A stretch of DNA of 64,000 nucleotides from Dichotomocladium elegans (GCA_025716815.1 JAIXMN010000008.1:682001-746000), one strand, 5' to 3'; numbered from the stretch's first letter, positions 13,239 through 25,801 are shown. Numbers and translations: made by a program. The notes: generated from the sequence alone by a model not told the origin.

Positions 13239-14550
13239 ATGACTGTTCGCATATGTGCGAAGCTCGTGGCAGCTGATGTTTACAACAAGAACCTCGTACC
13301 TAGTGCATCTTCAATGGCAATTGTCCCGTTTCTTTCTAGGCTGCTGGAGTATGAAATGGACTTCTGCAACTCGTATATATGCAGTTTGCGTGCAATGCTC
13401 CTATGTAAATTGACTATTGCTTTAATGACCAGATCTTCAAGTGCAACAGCAAGCGAGATCTCTTTATCGCGCTATATACATGAAAAGGAATCAGGGCAGT
13501 ATGTCAGCATGGGCTTCCAGGCGGTAGATACTCCAGCTCTGAGTATTGCATATGCATTTTCGCCGCTTGATCATGCTCTATACCGTTTTCCCGGTGGGTC
13601 GTGGCTACCGCATCGCATTTGATGTTCTCAGCAAGACGAATTTTTTCAGTATCGGCCTAGAAAATGACAATTATGTCATACACTGGATACACTCATGGTA
13701 AAAAGGGTCCGTCATGTATCGCTTGGACTCGCTTCAGTGAGAAGATACTATCAACCGCTGTGCGTCTCCCACGTTCCTTGCTTTCCAATTAAACGAGAGG
13801 TTTGTACAGTCAGCGTCGGATATACCAAAAGATTCTATGGGAGCAGATACTATTCGGTATAATGACTTAACGTCCAATAGACATGCGTAATAAACAGCGA
13901 TAGAAATTACATTGACAGCGTTATGCTGCATCTGAAGATACGGTTTACCTTTTTTCTCAACTTTATTATACCAGGACTCTTAATAACCAATGCTGAGGTG
14001 AAGTAGATATGTGTTTATGCAGAGGCACTACCCAACAAAAGAACAAGCTCGAAATTCTTGTCAGCTGGTCCAAGGCGCTAAGGTGTGTTTACGCATTTTT
14101 ATTGGTTATTTCCTATATAGGAAAGGGTCGAAAACAGAATTACTGAAAAATTGCCTGCCCACGAAATATGTAGCGAATTTTCGTTATAAAGAACGCTCAA
14201 TGTAAGTCCTGAAGATTCTTTGTCTTCGCTGTAGTTTCCTCTAACGACCAGTATATTCGGCTCCCTCGCGACCGCTGCATTTGTGGAAAGGACATCATAA
14301 ATACCAATTACGTCATTCTACCGGAAATATTGCATCCGCCCCACGTACAACGCGAGTGTATATACGTGGAGAGCCATCTTAGCGACGACCAACGATATCG
14401 TCGATCGCATTAGTGACGCTGCTATATCATGATTTGCAAAACTCGAAAAGAACTTACCTTCCTACTGATTCTACATATGATCCTGATCAAAACAATGAGA
14501 TCTCCGTCGAGTATTTAATCTCATTGATCCCTTCAGTTTCTATATTATAG
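13239..14550 (+). pseudogene. Decayed protein gene of unknown family
   Basis: Coding-like blocks occur in changing frames. Block 1 is 13239 to about 13600. One frame-change later the reading VGRGYRIAFDVLSKTNFF and IGLENDNYVIHWIHS ends at a GT-AG intron-like join (about 13700-13740). Next comes FLAFQLNERFVQSASDIP (to about 13878). From 14011 a block ends at a donor GTAAGT (about 14202) that splices in frame to CTGTAG|T, giving YIRLPRDRCICGKDIINTN and LPEILHPPHVQRECIYVES before a stop near 14411. A further block near 14420-14550 starts LVTLLYHDLQNSKRTYLP. Retained splice signals combined with several frame breaks indicate a former gene, possibly of an element. I do not recognise the family. Confidence 0.4.
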
Positions 14551-16016
14551 AGTCGGTTCCACTCTTGATTATCTGCTAACCCACTATATTACTAAGAATG
14601 GCCTCGCATCGTCTGATTCAAAAAGTTTAGATATCAGTAATTCATGATGTTTTCCCATGGGCTCCATGTGAGTCATCGCTACAGTGGTTAAAAAAACTTT
14701 TTCTCTCGTATGGGGATACTGCGAGCAGGACCAAACTACTGCCTACTCCTAAATTGTCGCCATTGCTGGCAGACATGTGGAATGAACTTCTCCATCTGAA
14801 CTTTAAGAGGAATAATTATTCCTTTCGGCGATCATAGTGCAAGACAGACTACGCGAGTATATTATGGGGGAACGAACAAACTTGAAGGGAGAATATCAAC
14901 TCATCAATGACATAGTCCATGGGCTCAGGGCAGCTATGTCCATCAATATGACTTCCCATTGTCATTTCACAATGATCTCGGCAACGGCTCTGTTTGACTC
15001 GGGCGGTATTCGATTTCCATTTTGGGAAAAAACCTTATTTCCTGAGTGAGGAGAACATGCGCTCCCGATGCTGACAGTTCTCTATGAGCATAAGGCTAAG
15101 CCAAAGAATAAGTAGATTGAGTTGATTCTTTTAAGCTTATGGATATGGGACAAGACTAATATTCACAAGTATGTGTATGTCTGCATGAGAAAACGTTTTC
15201 CGATGTTTTCCAAAAGAGGATGGAATGCGATTTACCTACTCTGAGCCTGAAAATTATCTTTAGAAAAGTAGGGACATTTTGCGTTTTCGATATTTTCTCT
15301 TTCTCTTTCTCTTTTAGCCTGCACCCATCTTCCCTTTTTTTTATTTTACTGTTGGTTAGTTCTCCATCCTTTCGAGCTTATGTACAGTATCATGAAACTA
15401 CCCACTTCGTCACGGACCATTCTCTTCTCCTGTTCTACTTTATGAGGAGACTATTCACCCCTGTATGCTGACAAAAACGCCGAGCCGGTGTTTTTTCTCC
15501 TTTATAGCAAGAAGAGAGAAGAAACGCCGACTTAACTTGGACCTTACAACGCCAGAAAGATAAAAAAAGGCAGCAAAAAGAAAGAGTCACAACACTCAAT
15601 CTAAAAAACGTTTATCAACCGGTAAAAGAAAAAACACTTACTGTTTTTGGTGCTTCGCGCCAATCTATACACACATGCCTGTGATTGCACAATCTATCCG
15701 TCTATCAACATAGTCCAACGGCTGTGTGTGTATATACCACTGCTGCACGAAGCTCCAGTTACAGCCCAGCGTCGAGCTTTTTTAACAAAATGTGTGCTAT
15801 TTTTTTTTTTTTTTGTATCCTATTTCTATCTACTCTCCTCCTCTGCTACTGCTCCTATCGTTGCTACTGCTATTGCTATTGCTGTTGCTTTTGCTATTGC
15901 TATTGCTACATCCACGTGCTATCTATGTACATGTACGTACAAAATCGCGTGTTTCTTACGTTTCCAAATGGAAATCTTTTTGTGCCCATAGCACGAAGAG
16001 ACCTCTGCAAAACTTT
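14551..16016. promoter_or_regulatory. AT-rich spacer and 5' region of the HSF-type gene
   Basis: No gene is supported. From 15280 there are long pyrimidine runs. At about 15841-15912 a GCTATT/GCTACT simple repeat lies in the presumed 5' leader of the HSF-type gene; its apparent poly-Leu translation is a repeat artefact. Confidence 0.5.
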
Positions 16017-18712
16017 ATGCCTCGCCCTTCTGGCCCTTCGCCCAAGGTGACGATACCCATGACAGTTGGCAAAAAAAGGGGCTATCCCCAAAATTATCGG
16101 AGCTCCCTTGAGCCATCTTCTGTTGCTGCTAAAGCATCACAGCCACGCAGCGAAAAAAGGCGTTTCATCGCAACGACAACAACCATAGCAGGACAAACTG
16201 TAGCCGCGAGCTATGGTAACAGCGATGATAACGAAAAGGCCGATAATGGCTTTACAGGCGAGGATAGAAACATCGCTTTTCTAAACCAATTGTCGCAAAG
16301 CTCGACTTCAGCCACATCGAACAGCAACGGGTCTCAGACAGGGCCTCTGCATCGTAGCGTTCCTGCTTTCTTGAATAAGCTTTATAGGTATACAGCTGTC
16401 AATCTATAGGTTTAACAACGATAAGGACTTAAGCCACTACTTACACTAGTATGGTCGATGAATCCGCCACAGATGATTACATCCACTGGTCGCAAAACGG
16501 CAAATCCTTCATCGGTAGCATAAGGATATTCCTGCAGCTTGGTCTATCGTTTCACTCACATTTCTTTATGCATATAGTCAAGGATCATAAGGAGTTTGCA
16601 AAGATTGTTCTACCGCGCTACTATAAACACAACACGTTTGCGTCATTTGTGCGGCAACTCAACATGTATAACTTCCACAAGATACCAGCCGTCCATCAAG
16701 GTGCATTGCTTTTAGAAACCCAACGCGAACATTGGGAGTTCTCCAATGAACACTTTCGACGCGGCTCCTTGGACAGACTTGCTCTAGCCACTCGCAAGCG
16801 AAACAAGGAACATGAAAAAAAATCGGACTCATCGTCAGTTTCACTGGCAAAATTGATCCGTGACATTACTGTGATTCGTCAGCAACAGGAGGACATAAGC
16901 ACGGAATTATCCAGCCTCCAAAAAGATAACTCTATTCTCTGGCAAGAGTCCCTCGCGGCTCGCGAAAAACATCAACAACACAAAGAGGTCATTGCAAGGA
17001 TCCTCCATTTTCTTACTTCAGTATTTTCCGGCCATAATATCACCCCCGCTGCAAACTCACAGCAGATAAATGGCCCATTCATGCTTGGTAAGAATAATGA
17101 ATATATCAGCTTGCTGGATGACGCCGTAGGTATGAGTATATCGCTTGTTCCTATTTTCCTTTTGCTTTTTACAAAGTTTCTTTACTCTCTGTCGTTGCGT
17201 TGAGAGTACTCTGTTCCTTATCATTTACTCATTTACTTTGAATTTTTATATTACTTACCACAATGCGCGCGCCATGGTCCAAACAGGTGTTTTACGTGAT
17301 GGGAAGACCCCCACAGCAAAGATTGAGGAAGCGGCAGGTAACATGGACGTAAAAGAAAAGGGTGCTCCGGGTAGGTTTGAAGCCGATGAGAACTTGCGGC
17401 TCCTTAAAGCGTTATCGTCAGCATTGCAGACGTCATACTCAATAACATCACCTGGGTTGAGTACAACAGATTCTACCTCATCGTCTGCAGCGATACGCTA
17501 TTCAACAGATTCTCAGTCATCTGCATCGAAGTTTTCGAGTTCAGCCCATACCTTGCCTGTATGTACTCCTGATCATCCTGCAGCAGCAGCAACAGCAACA
17601 GCGGCAAGAGAACCGGTGAATATAGCGTCATTTTCGAACACACTTGACAGTGCTTCGCGTTCAGCTGAAGCAATCACCCAGAATATCGAGGATCTCGAGG
17701 CGGATATCACGGCGCTTGCAGAGCACATCGGCATTGATACCGCGAACTTGGGTGATCTCTTTGATAACGAGGATCGTCTTGGTGATTTTGTGGATGGCTA
17801 TGGCTTCATGATTTCAAAGGCGTCGCGGATGGATAAGATAAAGCTTTTCGAATTAGCAGGAGGTTCTCACATCAAGAACAGATACGATGAGTCCAAAACT
17901 CCTCAACCGTTTTATGATGTACGCGATAGGTCAAGCACGAAGAGCACATTTGCAGACGCACCTTCTGACCCGTTGTTGGTCACTGATCGTCATCCCCAAC
18001 AGAGCCATGGTTCAGCTCAACATCATCGACAAAATCTGATGCATCAGGTACCGGCGCACGCACACCAATTACCATCTGTGACGACAGCTTATACATCGCC
18101 GGCGATTTCACACTCAACGGGGACAAATGTTCAGGTGGTGCTATTTGCCAATGAAATGTTGACGACGTTTAACACTTTCTTGTTATCCTGTAGGCACCCT
18201 TACCGAGCTCGATGAGCCCTCGGGCACATCATGAACCGCATACACAACAGCAGCAAAAACAGCAGAATACAGTTGTTGCTGATAATAACGACCTGCACAA
18301 CACGAATTTTCCGCCCTCGTTCTTTGAGGGTGGATTTCCACCCAACCTGTTGCAGCCTTTCTATCCGGTTATCTCGTTCCCCTCGGTTGCTCAAGGCGAA
18401 CAGCATCAATTTGTGGCTGTGCCAGTTCCTGTTCCAGTACCCTACCCGATCCAGCATTATAATTTTCCGAATCCGGTTCCAGGTCAGCAACCTGCAGGCC
18501 CTTCAGCAGTGGGCGGTATCATGGATGGCTCTCATGCTCCCATGAATTATCTTTATGGTAACTTCTTTGGTATTCAGCCCAGCTTCTACCCATCTTACCA
18601 ACACACTGCACAAGCAACAGCAGCACAGGCAACTTCGACATCAGAAGAGGCCTCTCAAGGACTACCAGAATCAACGTCTGATCCGCTCGCCTCGAAAGCA
18701 CCAAGACAATGA
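16017..18712 (+). CDS. Heat-shock-factor-type transcription factor
   Basis: DNA-binding transcription regulator of the HSF family, acting in the nucleus. Exons 16017-16387, 16450-16514, 16578-17129, 17287-18134 and 18194-18712; introns 62, 63, 157 and 59 nt; 784 residues. The winged-helix HSF domain occupies about residues 115-205: VPAFLNKLYS, then YIHWSQNGKSFIVKDHKEF, then the recognition block FASFVRQLNMYNFHKI. The first three exons must be joined to make this domain, which fixes the first two introns. A heptad region follows (about 235-300, starting LAKLIRDITVIRQQQ) and matches the HR-A/B trimerisation coil. The rest is Ser/Gln/Pro-rich and low complexity, as in activation domains. The start at 16017 (MPRPSGPSPK) is the first ATG after the leader repeat. 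Hsf1 versus other fungal HSF paralogs cannot be settled; NFHKI instead of GFHKV argues against classical Hsf1. Confidence 0.9.
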
Positions 18713-19227
18713 ACGGCGTTTTGCAAGGCGATTGAACAAGCTCTTTGTCAACAGCAACAAAAGCGTTCTGGGAATAGCAAACTCATGCAGAACAAGAGTC
18801 CGGACGGTCAACGTTTATGGAAAGACATATATATATATTATAAGTTCATATATCATATGCCCCTTATATTCTCAATTGACATAAAAACGTAAGCAACACT
18901 GCTTAACGGAAAAAATGCGTAAGCGCATATCTTCACTGAGATGCCCGCCTCTTAAACACAGTGCAACAACGCAAATAGGGGTTTCTAGTGCACAGCCCAT
19001 GGTTCACATCGTTGATTCTCTTGCTACCTCGAAATATCTTCACAATCTTAGTGCTATAAATAATGGGTGCTCTGCGCAGATGATTTCTTTTCTATCAAAT
19101 CCATCCTATTTAGCCTCTCCTCCATAAGCTTACCCGATATGGATCTTTACGATATTGGCTCGATTTTATTCTTTGTCTGATACCTATTGCTGTCTCTAGA
19201 CTGACTAGTCTTACCGTAGCCAAGATC
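18713..19227. other. Spacer downstream of the HSF-type gene
   Basis: 3' flank with a short (TA)n near 18829-18842. No gene seen. Confidence 0.5.
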
Positions 19228-19690
19228 ATGGGAATGCAAGGATACCGGGTCCGTCGATCAGGCCGCGGTTTGGCTGCCTTGCGGCATGGCCCCTCTTCGT
19301 CGTTGTTTCCGTGGGTGTGCACCTGCAGTTGTTCCTCGTTGGGTCCACCTGCTCTTCTTTTTGGGTTCCCCCATAGCGTCCTTCGTTCTTTCTCTTATTT
19401 CTCTGGGGGTTCGTTTGCCGTGCCGACCGAATATCCAGCTTCTGCGCGTTTTCTTTCTCTCTGCTCCTGCCGCTGCTTCCTCTCGCCAGCACATACTGGC
19501 TAACCCCGTGAGCGTGGGTGTAAGTTAAAAATGTATGAGGAAGGATTAATACTTTTTTGCTGGCTAACGATTTGTTGTCCCCGGTGCGAAATCCTTTTGC
19601 TAACTAGAGCATTACGGTAGCTTTCTACAATTTAGGCCGATAGTATTTCATGTCGAATACGAAGCTTTTTTTTTTCAAGTGATAAATTAC
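19228..19690 (+). repeat. Dispersed repeat family R, copy a
   Basis: Shares layout with copies c, e and f: an initial GGTTTGGCTGCC-like segment, a long pyrimidine-rich middle, a short GC hairpin zone, TAAGTTAAAAATG, TTGCTGGCTAACG, and an AT-rich end with TCGAATACGAAG before a TTCAAGTGATAAAT terminus. The hairpin zone contains GCCAG-CACATA-CTGGC (about 19485-19500). It appears coding on both strands only because of base composition. Confidence 0.55.
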
Positions 19691-20219
19691 AGTCTATGGT
19701 AAAGCTATATCTTTTCCGACATGAAAACTGAAAGTGTATGGCTGCAGCAGCTCTAGCAAAGTAGATGGACATTTATCGTCAAGCAGCCTAGAGATGGGTT
19801 AGCCAGTAATTTTGAGAACTACAAAAAATGCAAATCGTAGGTGCATTTAGGTGAAGAGCATAAAACGGGTTGTTATCAATTTCATTGATCCTAATCCTTC
19901 TGTTGCCTTGTCGAACTGACCAAGCATTTGGTAAAGCGATTCATGATCTTAAACCATGCAACACTGCTAATAATGTTATGAGACATAAGTGCAATCTTTT
20001 ATTAAAAAAGCATATTTTCATTTTATTAAGATAAACACTCCAGCAAAGGTTGACGAGCGGTGCAATTGATTTGTAAATAGGAAAATACCGACACGAACTT
20101 TCTGATGAATTACATGTTTCTTGACAAATCTGCTCGTGGTATCAATATGAAACGTTCCAGGCATTCGTCAACAAAAAAGTACGCATATCATTGTCACCAG
20201 ACCTATTACAAGAGCAAAC
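19691..20219. other. Unassigned spacer
   Basis: AT-rich. No gene, repeat or signal recognised. Confidence 0.4.
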
Positions 20220-20570
20220 ACAACGTCGACGTATATTGGGCACTATCTCTGCCGCAGATTTGGTTGCACTCGGTGTAAGAAAATCGAAACTACGAAGAAA
20301 AGCAAGGCAGGCGGACACAGATGTTCAGCAGGTCATTTCGCCGGTTTCTTAAAAATGACACTAGATGGAATGGATAAGTACATACTCTACCCACATATGG
20401 GTGGTCATCATATAGCCATGGATAATGCGCCCATCTATACACTAGAAAGCAGAAGGAAGTATATCGAAGATAAATCTGTTGTACCTTACGAATTCCCCAG
20501 AGTTTTATCCAATTCTCGGCAGTGACAAAAAGTATCATAAGATAAACGTCATAAATTTTTGCAAGGCACA
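20220..20570 (+). mobile_element. Relic of a second Tc1/IS630-like transposase lineage
   Basis: One frame reads GHFAGFLKMTLDGMDKY, then a few residues later GGHHIAMDNAPIYT. This matches the second catalytic Asp block of the elements at 35.4 and 57.5 kb (GHYLSFLKATINEMNKY...MDNAPIHK). A frame-shifted SPEFYPIL follows at about 20500, corresponding to SPELNPIE with the catalytic Glu changed. It diverges more from the other copies than they do from one another. Confidence 0.6.
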
Positions 20571-21374
20571 TTGTCAAAACGAATCACGGGAATTTGCAGC
20601 AGCATGAGAAAATATATTTCGACATCTTTACAAGTGCTGGGAAAGATGTCGAACAAAAAGTCCATGTAATATCCGCAATACATAATACAGCAATAAGAAA
20701 CAGGACATTGGTATGCAATAAGCGGCACGACGACGCAGTACAGAATAAATAAAAGGGTTCACGCTGAAGTGGGTCAAATGGATACTTCTCCTTTCATTAT
20801 TCTCAGCCATCTTCTCGGTCGGACGGGTGTTCAGAAAAAGCTCGCCAAAATGAGAACCGTTATAACATCGTCTACACGCTCATACAGTGCTTAGCTGGGC
20901 CCTAAAATAAGTCGTGCATTGGGTCAATTATTATACACCGGACGACGTGAAAGTGTTGGAGGCGATGAAACTCTGGCCACCGAACGCCATTCTGTCGCTT
21001 GAGCTTCGTACGAGCATCAAGCACCTGCATCTGTCGCCATTGCTCGGCATGCACTTAGCTGCTTCCGTTAGTTTTGATCTTTGAATTTTCGAACAATCGC
21101 TATGGCATCGTCAGAAATGACTTCTGACAAATGCGATCAACCTTAACTGGTCATGAAAGGCACTTTTACTGCGAGGATATCAGAGATACATTTGCAAAAT
21201 CAATGTTGGCTTATTTCATGTTTGTAATAAGAAGTTTTAACTCTTTTTACAAAGAATCCTGTGCAACATGCTTTAACGCGTAAGTAGTAAAGATAACAAG
21301 TCTCGTTGCCCTTTTGCAATGATGTTTGAGAAAGTCTAATTAGTGCACATAAGTCATATTCAACGGCCACCGAG
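20571..21374. other. Unassigned spacer
   Basis: No gene or repeat that I can support. Confidence 0.4.
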
Positions 21375-22110
21375 GGAATTGCAACCATGTTTGCGGTATT
21401 GAGAAAAGGACATACGCGAATGGGAATGATTGATAAAGATTCAATCAATGACGCAACCAAAGGTCAGCATATTTACTTCAATGATGTATTTTTTATTGCA
21501 AAGGAAACTGATGAATCAGTTGGTAAAGTTGAATCTTCCCAGATCCCAAATGTATGAATTGTCACCACTTATAAGATGCCGTTAAATACAAATATTGCAG
21601 ATGATGCCGACAGCATCTTGCTTAAACAGTGTACGCCGCAATTATTCTCGAGCCATTATCTATGCATGCCCCTGGATGAACGCTGAGAAAGATGAAATAG
21701 GTAAAAACGGCATACATCATCGAGAAAATGAAGTTGGAACCATTTTTTTTATTTCCCTTGGGTCCCGATGGGCAGCCAATAGCTGATGGACACTCAGTGG
21801 AATTAAACGGCCTTGTACATCGGAACAACATCTACGAACTGGCTGATAAAGCCGTCATCTGCAAACCAATATTATCTATAAAGCAAAAGCGTGGGGCTGA
21901 TGCCTCCGTATCGTATGTGCTCCAGAATCAATTTGGATAAAAGTACAATGCATTGATTGAACACTGACTGGACTACGGAACCGCAGATGAAATACATTCG
22001 TACGCAAGTTCTGGCAGATGCGTTCTTACTGAACATGCATAACAATGAAGCAATCGTCATCAATACAATCCAAGTTGATGGTGACAGGAAACTGTGAATA
22101 TTCATCATAA
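21375..22110 (+). pseudogene. Decayed coding region of unknown family
   Basis: Starting near 21387 a frame reads MFAVLRKGHTRMGMIDKDS and GQHIYFNDVFFIAKETDES. It meets an intron-like GTATGA...TTGCAG (about 21553-21600), then DDADSILLKQCTPQLFSSHY, a stop, and from 21728 KLEPFFLFPLGPDGQPI and ELNGLVHRNNIYELADK. Codon-like composition with stops and shifts suggests a dead gene. No family recognised. Confidence 0.35.
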
Positions 22111-22132
22111 ATTATCAATACCTTCCGATGAT

Positions 22133-22800
22133 TTATATGATGTTACGTACGCCAACCAAGTACTCTGGTGTTTGACCAAGGATCCGCAATACCAGAGATG
22201 GACGAAAATCGTCAATCAACTCACACCCCTGCTCTGGCTTAATGACTTCAAGTATACGACCTGATATCCGAGAAAATCCTAACATTGGAACTTCTTCAAT
22301 CGACTTTTCTGTCTCGGCGAAGCCGATGAGAATTTTTATTGATGAGAAGAGTTGGACTAAATTTCGATGCTTAGTGTTAGATACAACTACGCGATTAATA
22401 AATTTATCAAGCGCGCTCTCATTTCCTAATATAGGATTGACACGCTCATTAACATGATCTTTCATATCTTCATAAATAAATCGGCTGCTCGTTAGGAGTC
22501 GACGGATCCTCCGAGAAAAGTTGGCGCACTTTTTAGTACGTAGAGATAGGATTACCAAAGACTTTTTGCGACATTTTTGTCTGATATAGCGACTCCTGGT
22601 TTGGGTGGCATGTGACTTTGAGGTTTTGCTCCCCTTTTTTTTGCAAACGCTCCCTTAAAGCGTCGTTGTTTTCTTGTCAAACAAGATATCCCAATGTTCG
22701 TGTCGTACCATTGGACCTGAGGATGGTATCCACCTGAGGTGATTTCGTATACCAGATAATAATTCTGTCGAAGAGGGGTAACTTGCGTTTTTCCTCTCAT
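22133..22800 (-). other. Unassigned open reading region, minus strand
   Basis: One frame is open for about 145 residues (from CRKKSLVILSLRTKKC to the stop at 22133), and an overlapping frame upstream gives a basic peptide. It is rich in Lys/Arg at its start and has a normal soluble composition after that. It may be a further element fragment or a real small gene. No family recognised. Confidence 0.25.
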
Positions 22801-22947
22801 AGGCGATGCAACCAGTAATTTTTTTATATTTTTTTTTTGCCCTGCGAGTGGATCTTGAACATTTTTTCAGACCCGCTTTGTAATTTTGTTTCAAACGCGC
22901 TTCTGGACATAAAAAAATCCTGCTATTGATTATTGTCTAACAGTATC

Positions 22948-24835
22948 ATGGAACAACATGAGTCCCCGCATGCCGGTGCTACTGATGCTGCTGGTACTGC
23001 TGGTACTGCTTGTGCTTTTCGCGATACCACAAAGGACGGGGCTCTTGTCAGGGAATCAACTCCATTGCAAGCTCGTGCAACTAATCTACACCGTCCCTCC
23101 CGGATGGAAACCGCACGACAAAAAATAAGCGAGTGTCGATTTTACCTTGACAGCATGGATGAACAGCTAGAAAAAGGGATTAAGAATCGACTCAAACTTT
23201 TGGGCTCAGTAAGTATTATAAGAAAGAGAGAGATGAACGAAACTACCACCTGCAAACCAACTTCTCCTCAAGCATTGTTAATTGTAAACGACTCACTCGT
23301 ACTTCCCCCCCTCTTTCCAGTCGTACGATGCCTTTTTTTCAAACAAATGCACCCATTTAATCACAACCAAGCCGCATACCGATCAAGCATTGGGATCCAG
23401 TAAACCCGATCCGATCGTTGCGAAGGCGCTCCAGTGGAAACTCAAGATTATGGCACCAGAAAGTAAGGAAGAAGCACTACCAGCCGATGGCATTATTTAT
23501 TGATCGTTGTTACAGAATTATCACGACTGCTCCAACAGATTGTGAACAGCCATACTAGCGGACATCGCAGCAATCGTCTACAACAACACCAGCAACACGC
23601 CGCAGAGGCGGCGGTGGCAGCGGCAGCCGTAGGAAGCGTTCTTAATGGACCGGCCAATCTAGCTGCGCTAATGGAGCATGAGAAACGGTATGGCGTAGGG
23701 ACGAGTCGAGGCGGTTCGATTGAACGGCCTCCACCGCAGTTTATCCCTTTCAAGCATCGATATCTGTTGGTCGAAGACGCGACGCAAGTCCACAGACCCT
23801 TGGTTATTAAAGAGTACATGGCGGTCAATGATGTTTGCTACTGGCCATATATAAAAAATACGCCTGCTCATAAGTCGCCGTTTGCTGCGATGCCAGCAGT
23901 ATCGTCCGAGAAAATGGCTGAACAAAGGTTGCAAAAGCATAAGCAAGAGATCAAAATAGCGACAGGAGAAACAACACCAGCCGCGCCAACAGGAGCACCA
24001 GCAGCAGGACCAGGACCAGCAGCGCCAGCATCAGCACCGGCACCGGCAACTATCGCAACAAAAGCAGTAGCAGCAGCACCCATAATAGAGACAAAATCAC
24101 CTTTCCATTCGTCTAATTTTAAACCTTCAGGAATCCAACCCTCCATGACAACAACCCCGCAAACTATAGCTACCACGGCCTTGACGCCCACCACAACGAC
24201 TAATATCACTATTCCAACATCTCGGCTATCCAAAGCCGGCCTTGAACGCGTCCCACCCGATGAAAATGTGGCACGCCTAGACCGACGAATGGTGGATAGT
24301 TCTGCGCCACGGCTTCGATCCACCGCGACGCTGAATAACATTAACAAAAGACAGACAAGGGATGTATCTGCTAAGCTTCAGGATGATGCGGCTCGAATGC
24401 ACGCTTATTATGCAAGGAAAAAGGCCGAGCAAGAAATGAGATGGTGTGAAATTTGCAACAAACGATATAACGACTTGAAAGACGTGAGCGCTATAAAAGA
24501 TGTAGAAAGTTTGCAAATAGTGAGTGAGACTGACATTGGATCCAAATATTTAATAATAGCACGTCCAGGAGAAAGGGCATCAGGCGTATGTCAAAGACAA
24601 GAATAATTTTAACGGCCTTGATTCCATCTTAATGACGGTCCGTCGGAAGTACAAGTCGCCTCTTCCCCTGTACATGAAGAATACTATTGATCCGGATATT
24701 GATGGTAGCGACGTACAGTTTGAAAACAATACCAAAATCAAGAATCCCGTCAAACGCCCGATTGAATACATGGACATTGATGAAGATCTACCTGCGAAAA
24801 GACACACAACACCATCATCACTTGCTTACCGTTAG
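22948..24835 (+). CDS. DBF4: Dbf4/Dfp1, regulatory subunit of the Cdc7 (DDK) kinase
   Basis: Binds and activates Cdc7 kinase, which phosphorylates MCM helicase at replication origins. Exons 22948-23208, 23321-23462, 23516-24483 and 24560-24835; introns 112, 53 and 76 nt; 548 residues. The three Dbf4 regions appear in order. Motif N is BRCT-like: SSYDAFFSNKCTHLITTKP at the exon 1/2 join. Motif M is near residue 208 (FIPFKHRYLLVEDATQ, then RPLVIKEYMA and a W-P segment before SPF). Motif C is a zinc finger near residue 444 (CEICNKRYNDLKDHVQEKGH), with Cys2 in exon 3 and His2 in exon 4, so the last intron is required. The region between M and C is low-complexity Ala/Pro/Thr. The ATG at 22948 is the first in frame. 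Confidence 0.9.
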
Positions 24836-25163
24836 CGAGTATCATACCCATCACCATCACCAGCTTCTTCCTCCTTTCATCGGCATTAAATTTTTTTGTT
24901 GTCTTGAGCATTCCTTTCTCTTTCTCCCTCACACATTTTCCTACATGTACTTTATTACAGACATAAACTCTTATTTGTTTCTGATTAAAAAGATTGCCAA
25001 GGGCAACGGACGTCATGATTTCCATAAAAGGCGAAGCTTTCCCAGGACTAGACCCCCACCTTTCTTAACCCAGTCACAATCACCGACAGATTGATGATGA
25101 CAAGGGCCGTCCTTTTGGGAGTTTCTGCAACCTTCTCTTCCTTTTCACCTTACGCTAGAGGCG
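24836..25163. other. Spacer between DBF4 and the small Cys protein
   Basis: DBF4 3' end and promoter of the next gene; T-rich runs. No gene seen. Confidence 0.5.
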
Positions 25164-25514
25164 ATGTCTGACAATACCACTCGCGCCGAGATCGACCGCT
25201 TGAACCGATTTGTTGAGGCAGCCCCGCAGTATAGCTATAACATCGATCAATACAAGGGCCAATTATGTCGTCAGTTACCTGGTGGTAAGGAAGAATGTCT
25301 TAAGCTCAGCCTCGAGTGTAAGTGAATCAGAGCAAACACGGAGGAATTGGTTAAAAGAAGGACAAAAGATGCGGGGGAAGAAGAAGAGAAGATAAAGAGA
25401 CTGATATAGGCGTATGTAGACACCAAAATGTTTGAGCAGATGCAAAAGTTGGGCTTCTTTTGCGCTTTGCCCATGGATCCGACAAAGACCCATATGGAGT
25501 GCACCCGGATATAA
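25164..25514 (+). CDS. Small conserved-looking 82-residue protein with four Cys
   Basis: Exon 1 is 25164-25317 (ATG in good context, MSDNTTRAEIDRLNRFVEAA), a GTAAGT...TGTAG intron spans 25318-25419, and exon 2 is 25420-25514. The join gives an 82-residue soluble protein ending MECTRI. Cys spacing is C-x8-C in exon 1 and C-x11-C in exon 2, loosely like the paired-Cys helices of small mitochondrial intermembrane-space (CHCH-type) proteins, but the spacing is not CX9C. No transmembrane segment. I do not recognise the family; the function is unknown. It is convergent with the Myb-like gene. Confidence 0.6.
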
Positions 25515-25801
25515 AAAAAAAACCACCTTTCATTCCCGTCCCCGCCCTTCCGCTTGCATGCGAGCTGCGCGCATAAACATTACCTCCACGGTCTTTATAA
25601 AAGGCCATTTCGATTTTCGCCTTTAGACAAGAAAATGATATACACAATACATGCAACAGTACACAGGTCAAGAGCAACCGCAAGACTTTGTTACGCGTGC
25701 AGCGAGTAGAAATTTTTCAAACTGAACGTGGGGTGGGGGGGTTTTGATTCAAATACTCCGCGTCTAGAAAATTGTGTGCTACCCCACCCGGTCCAATCAA
25801 T

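Noticed and set aside
15792..16016. Long Leu-rich N-terminal extension of the HSF-type protein
   Set aside because: It is the translation of T-runs and a GCTATT simple repeat; the ATG at 16017 starts a normal Pro/Ser N-terminus.
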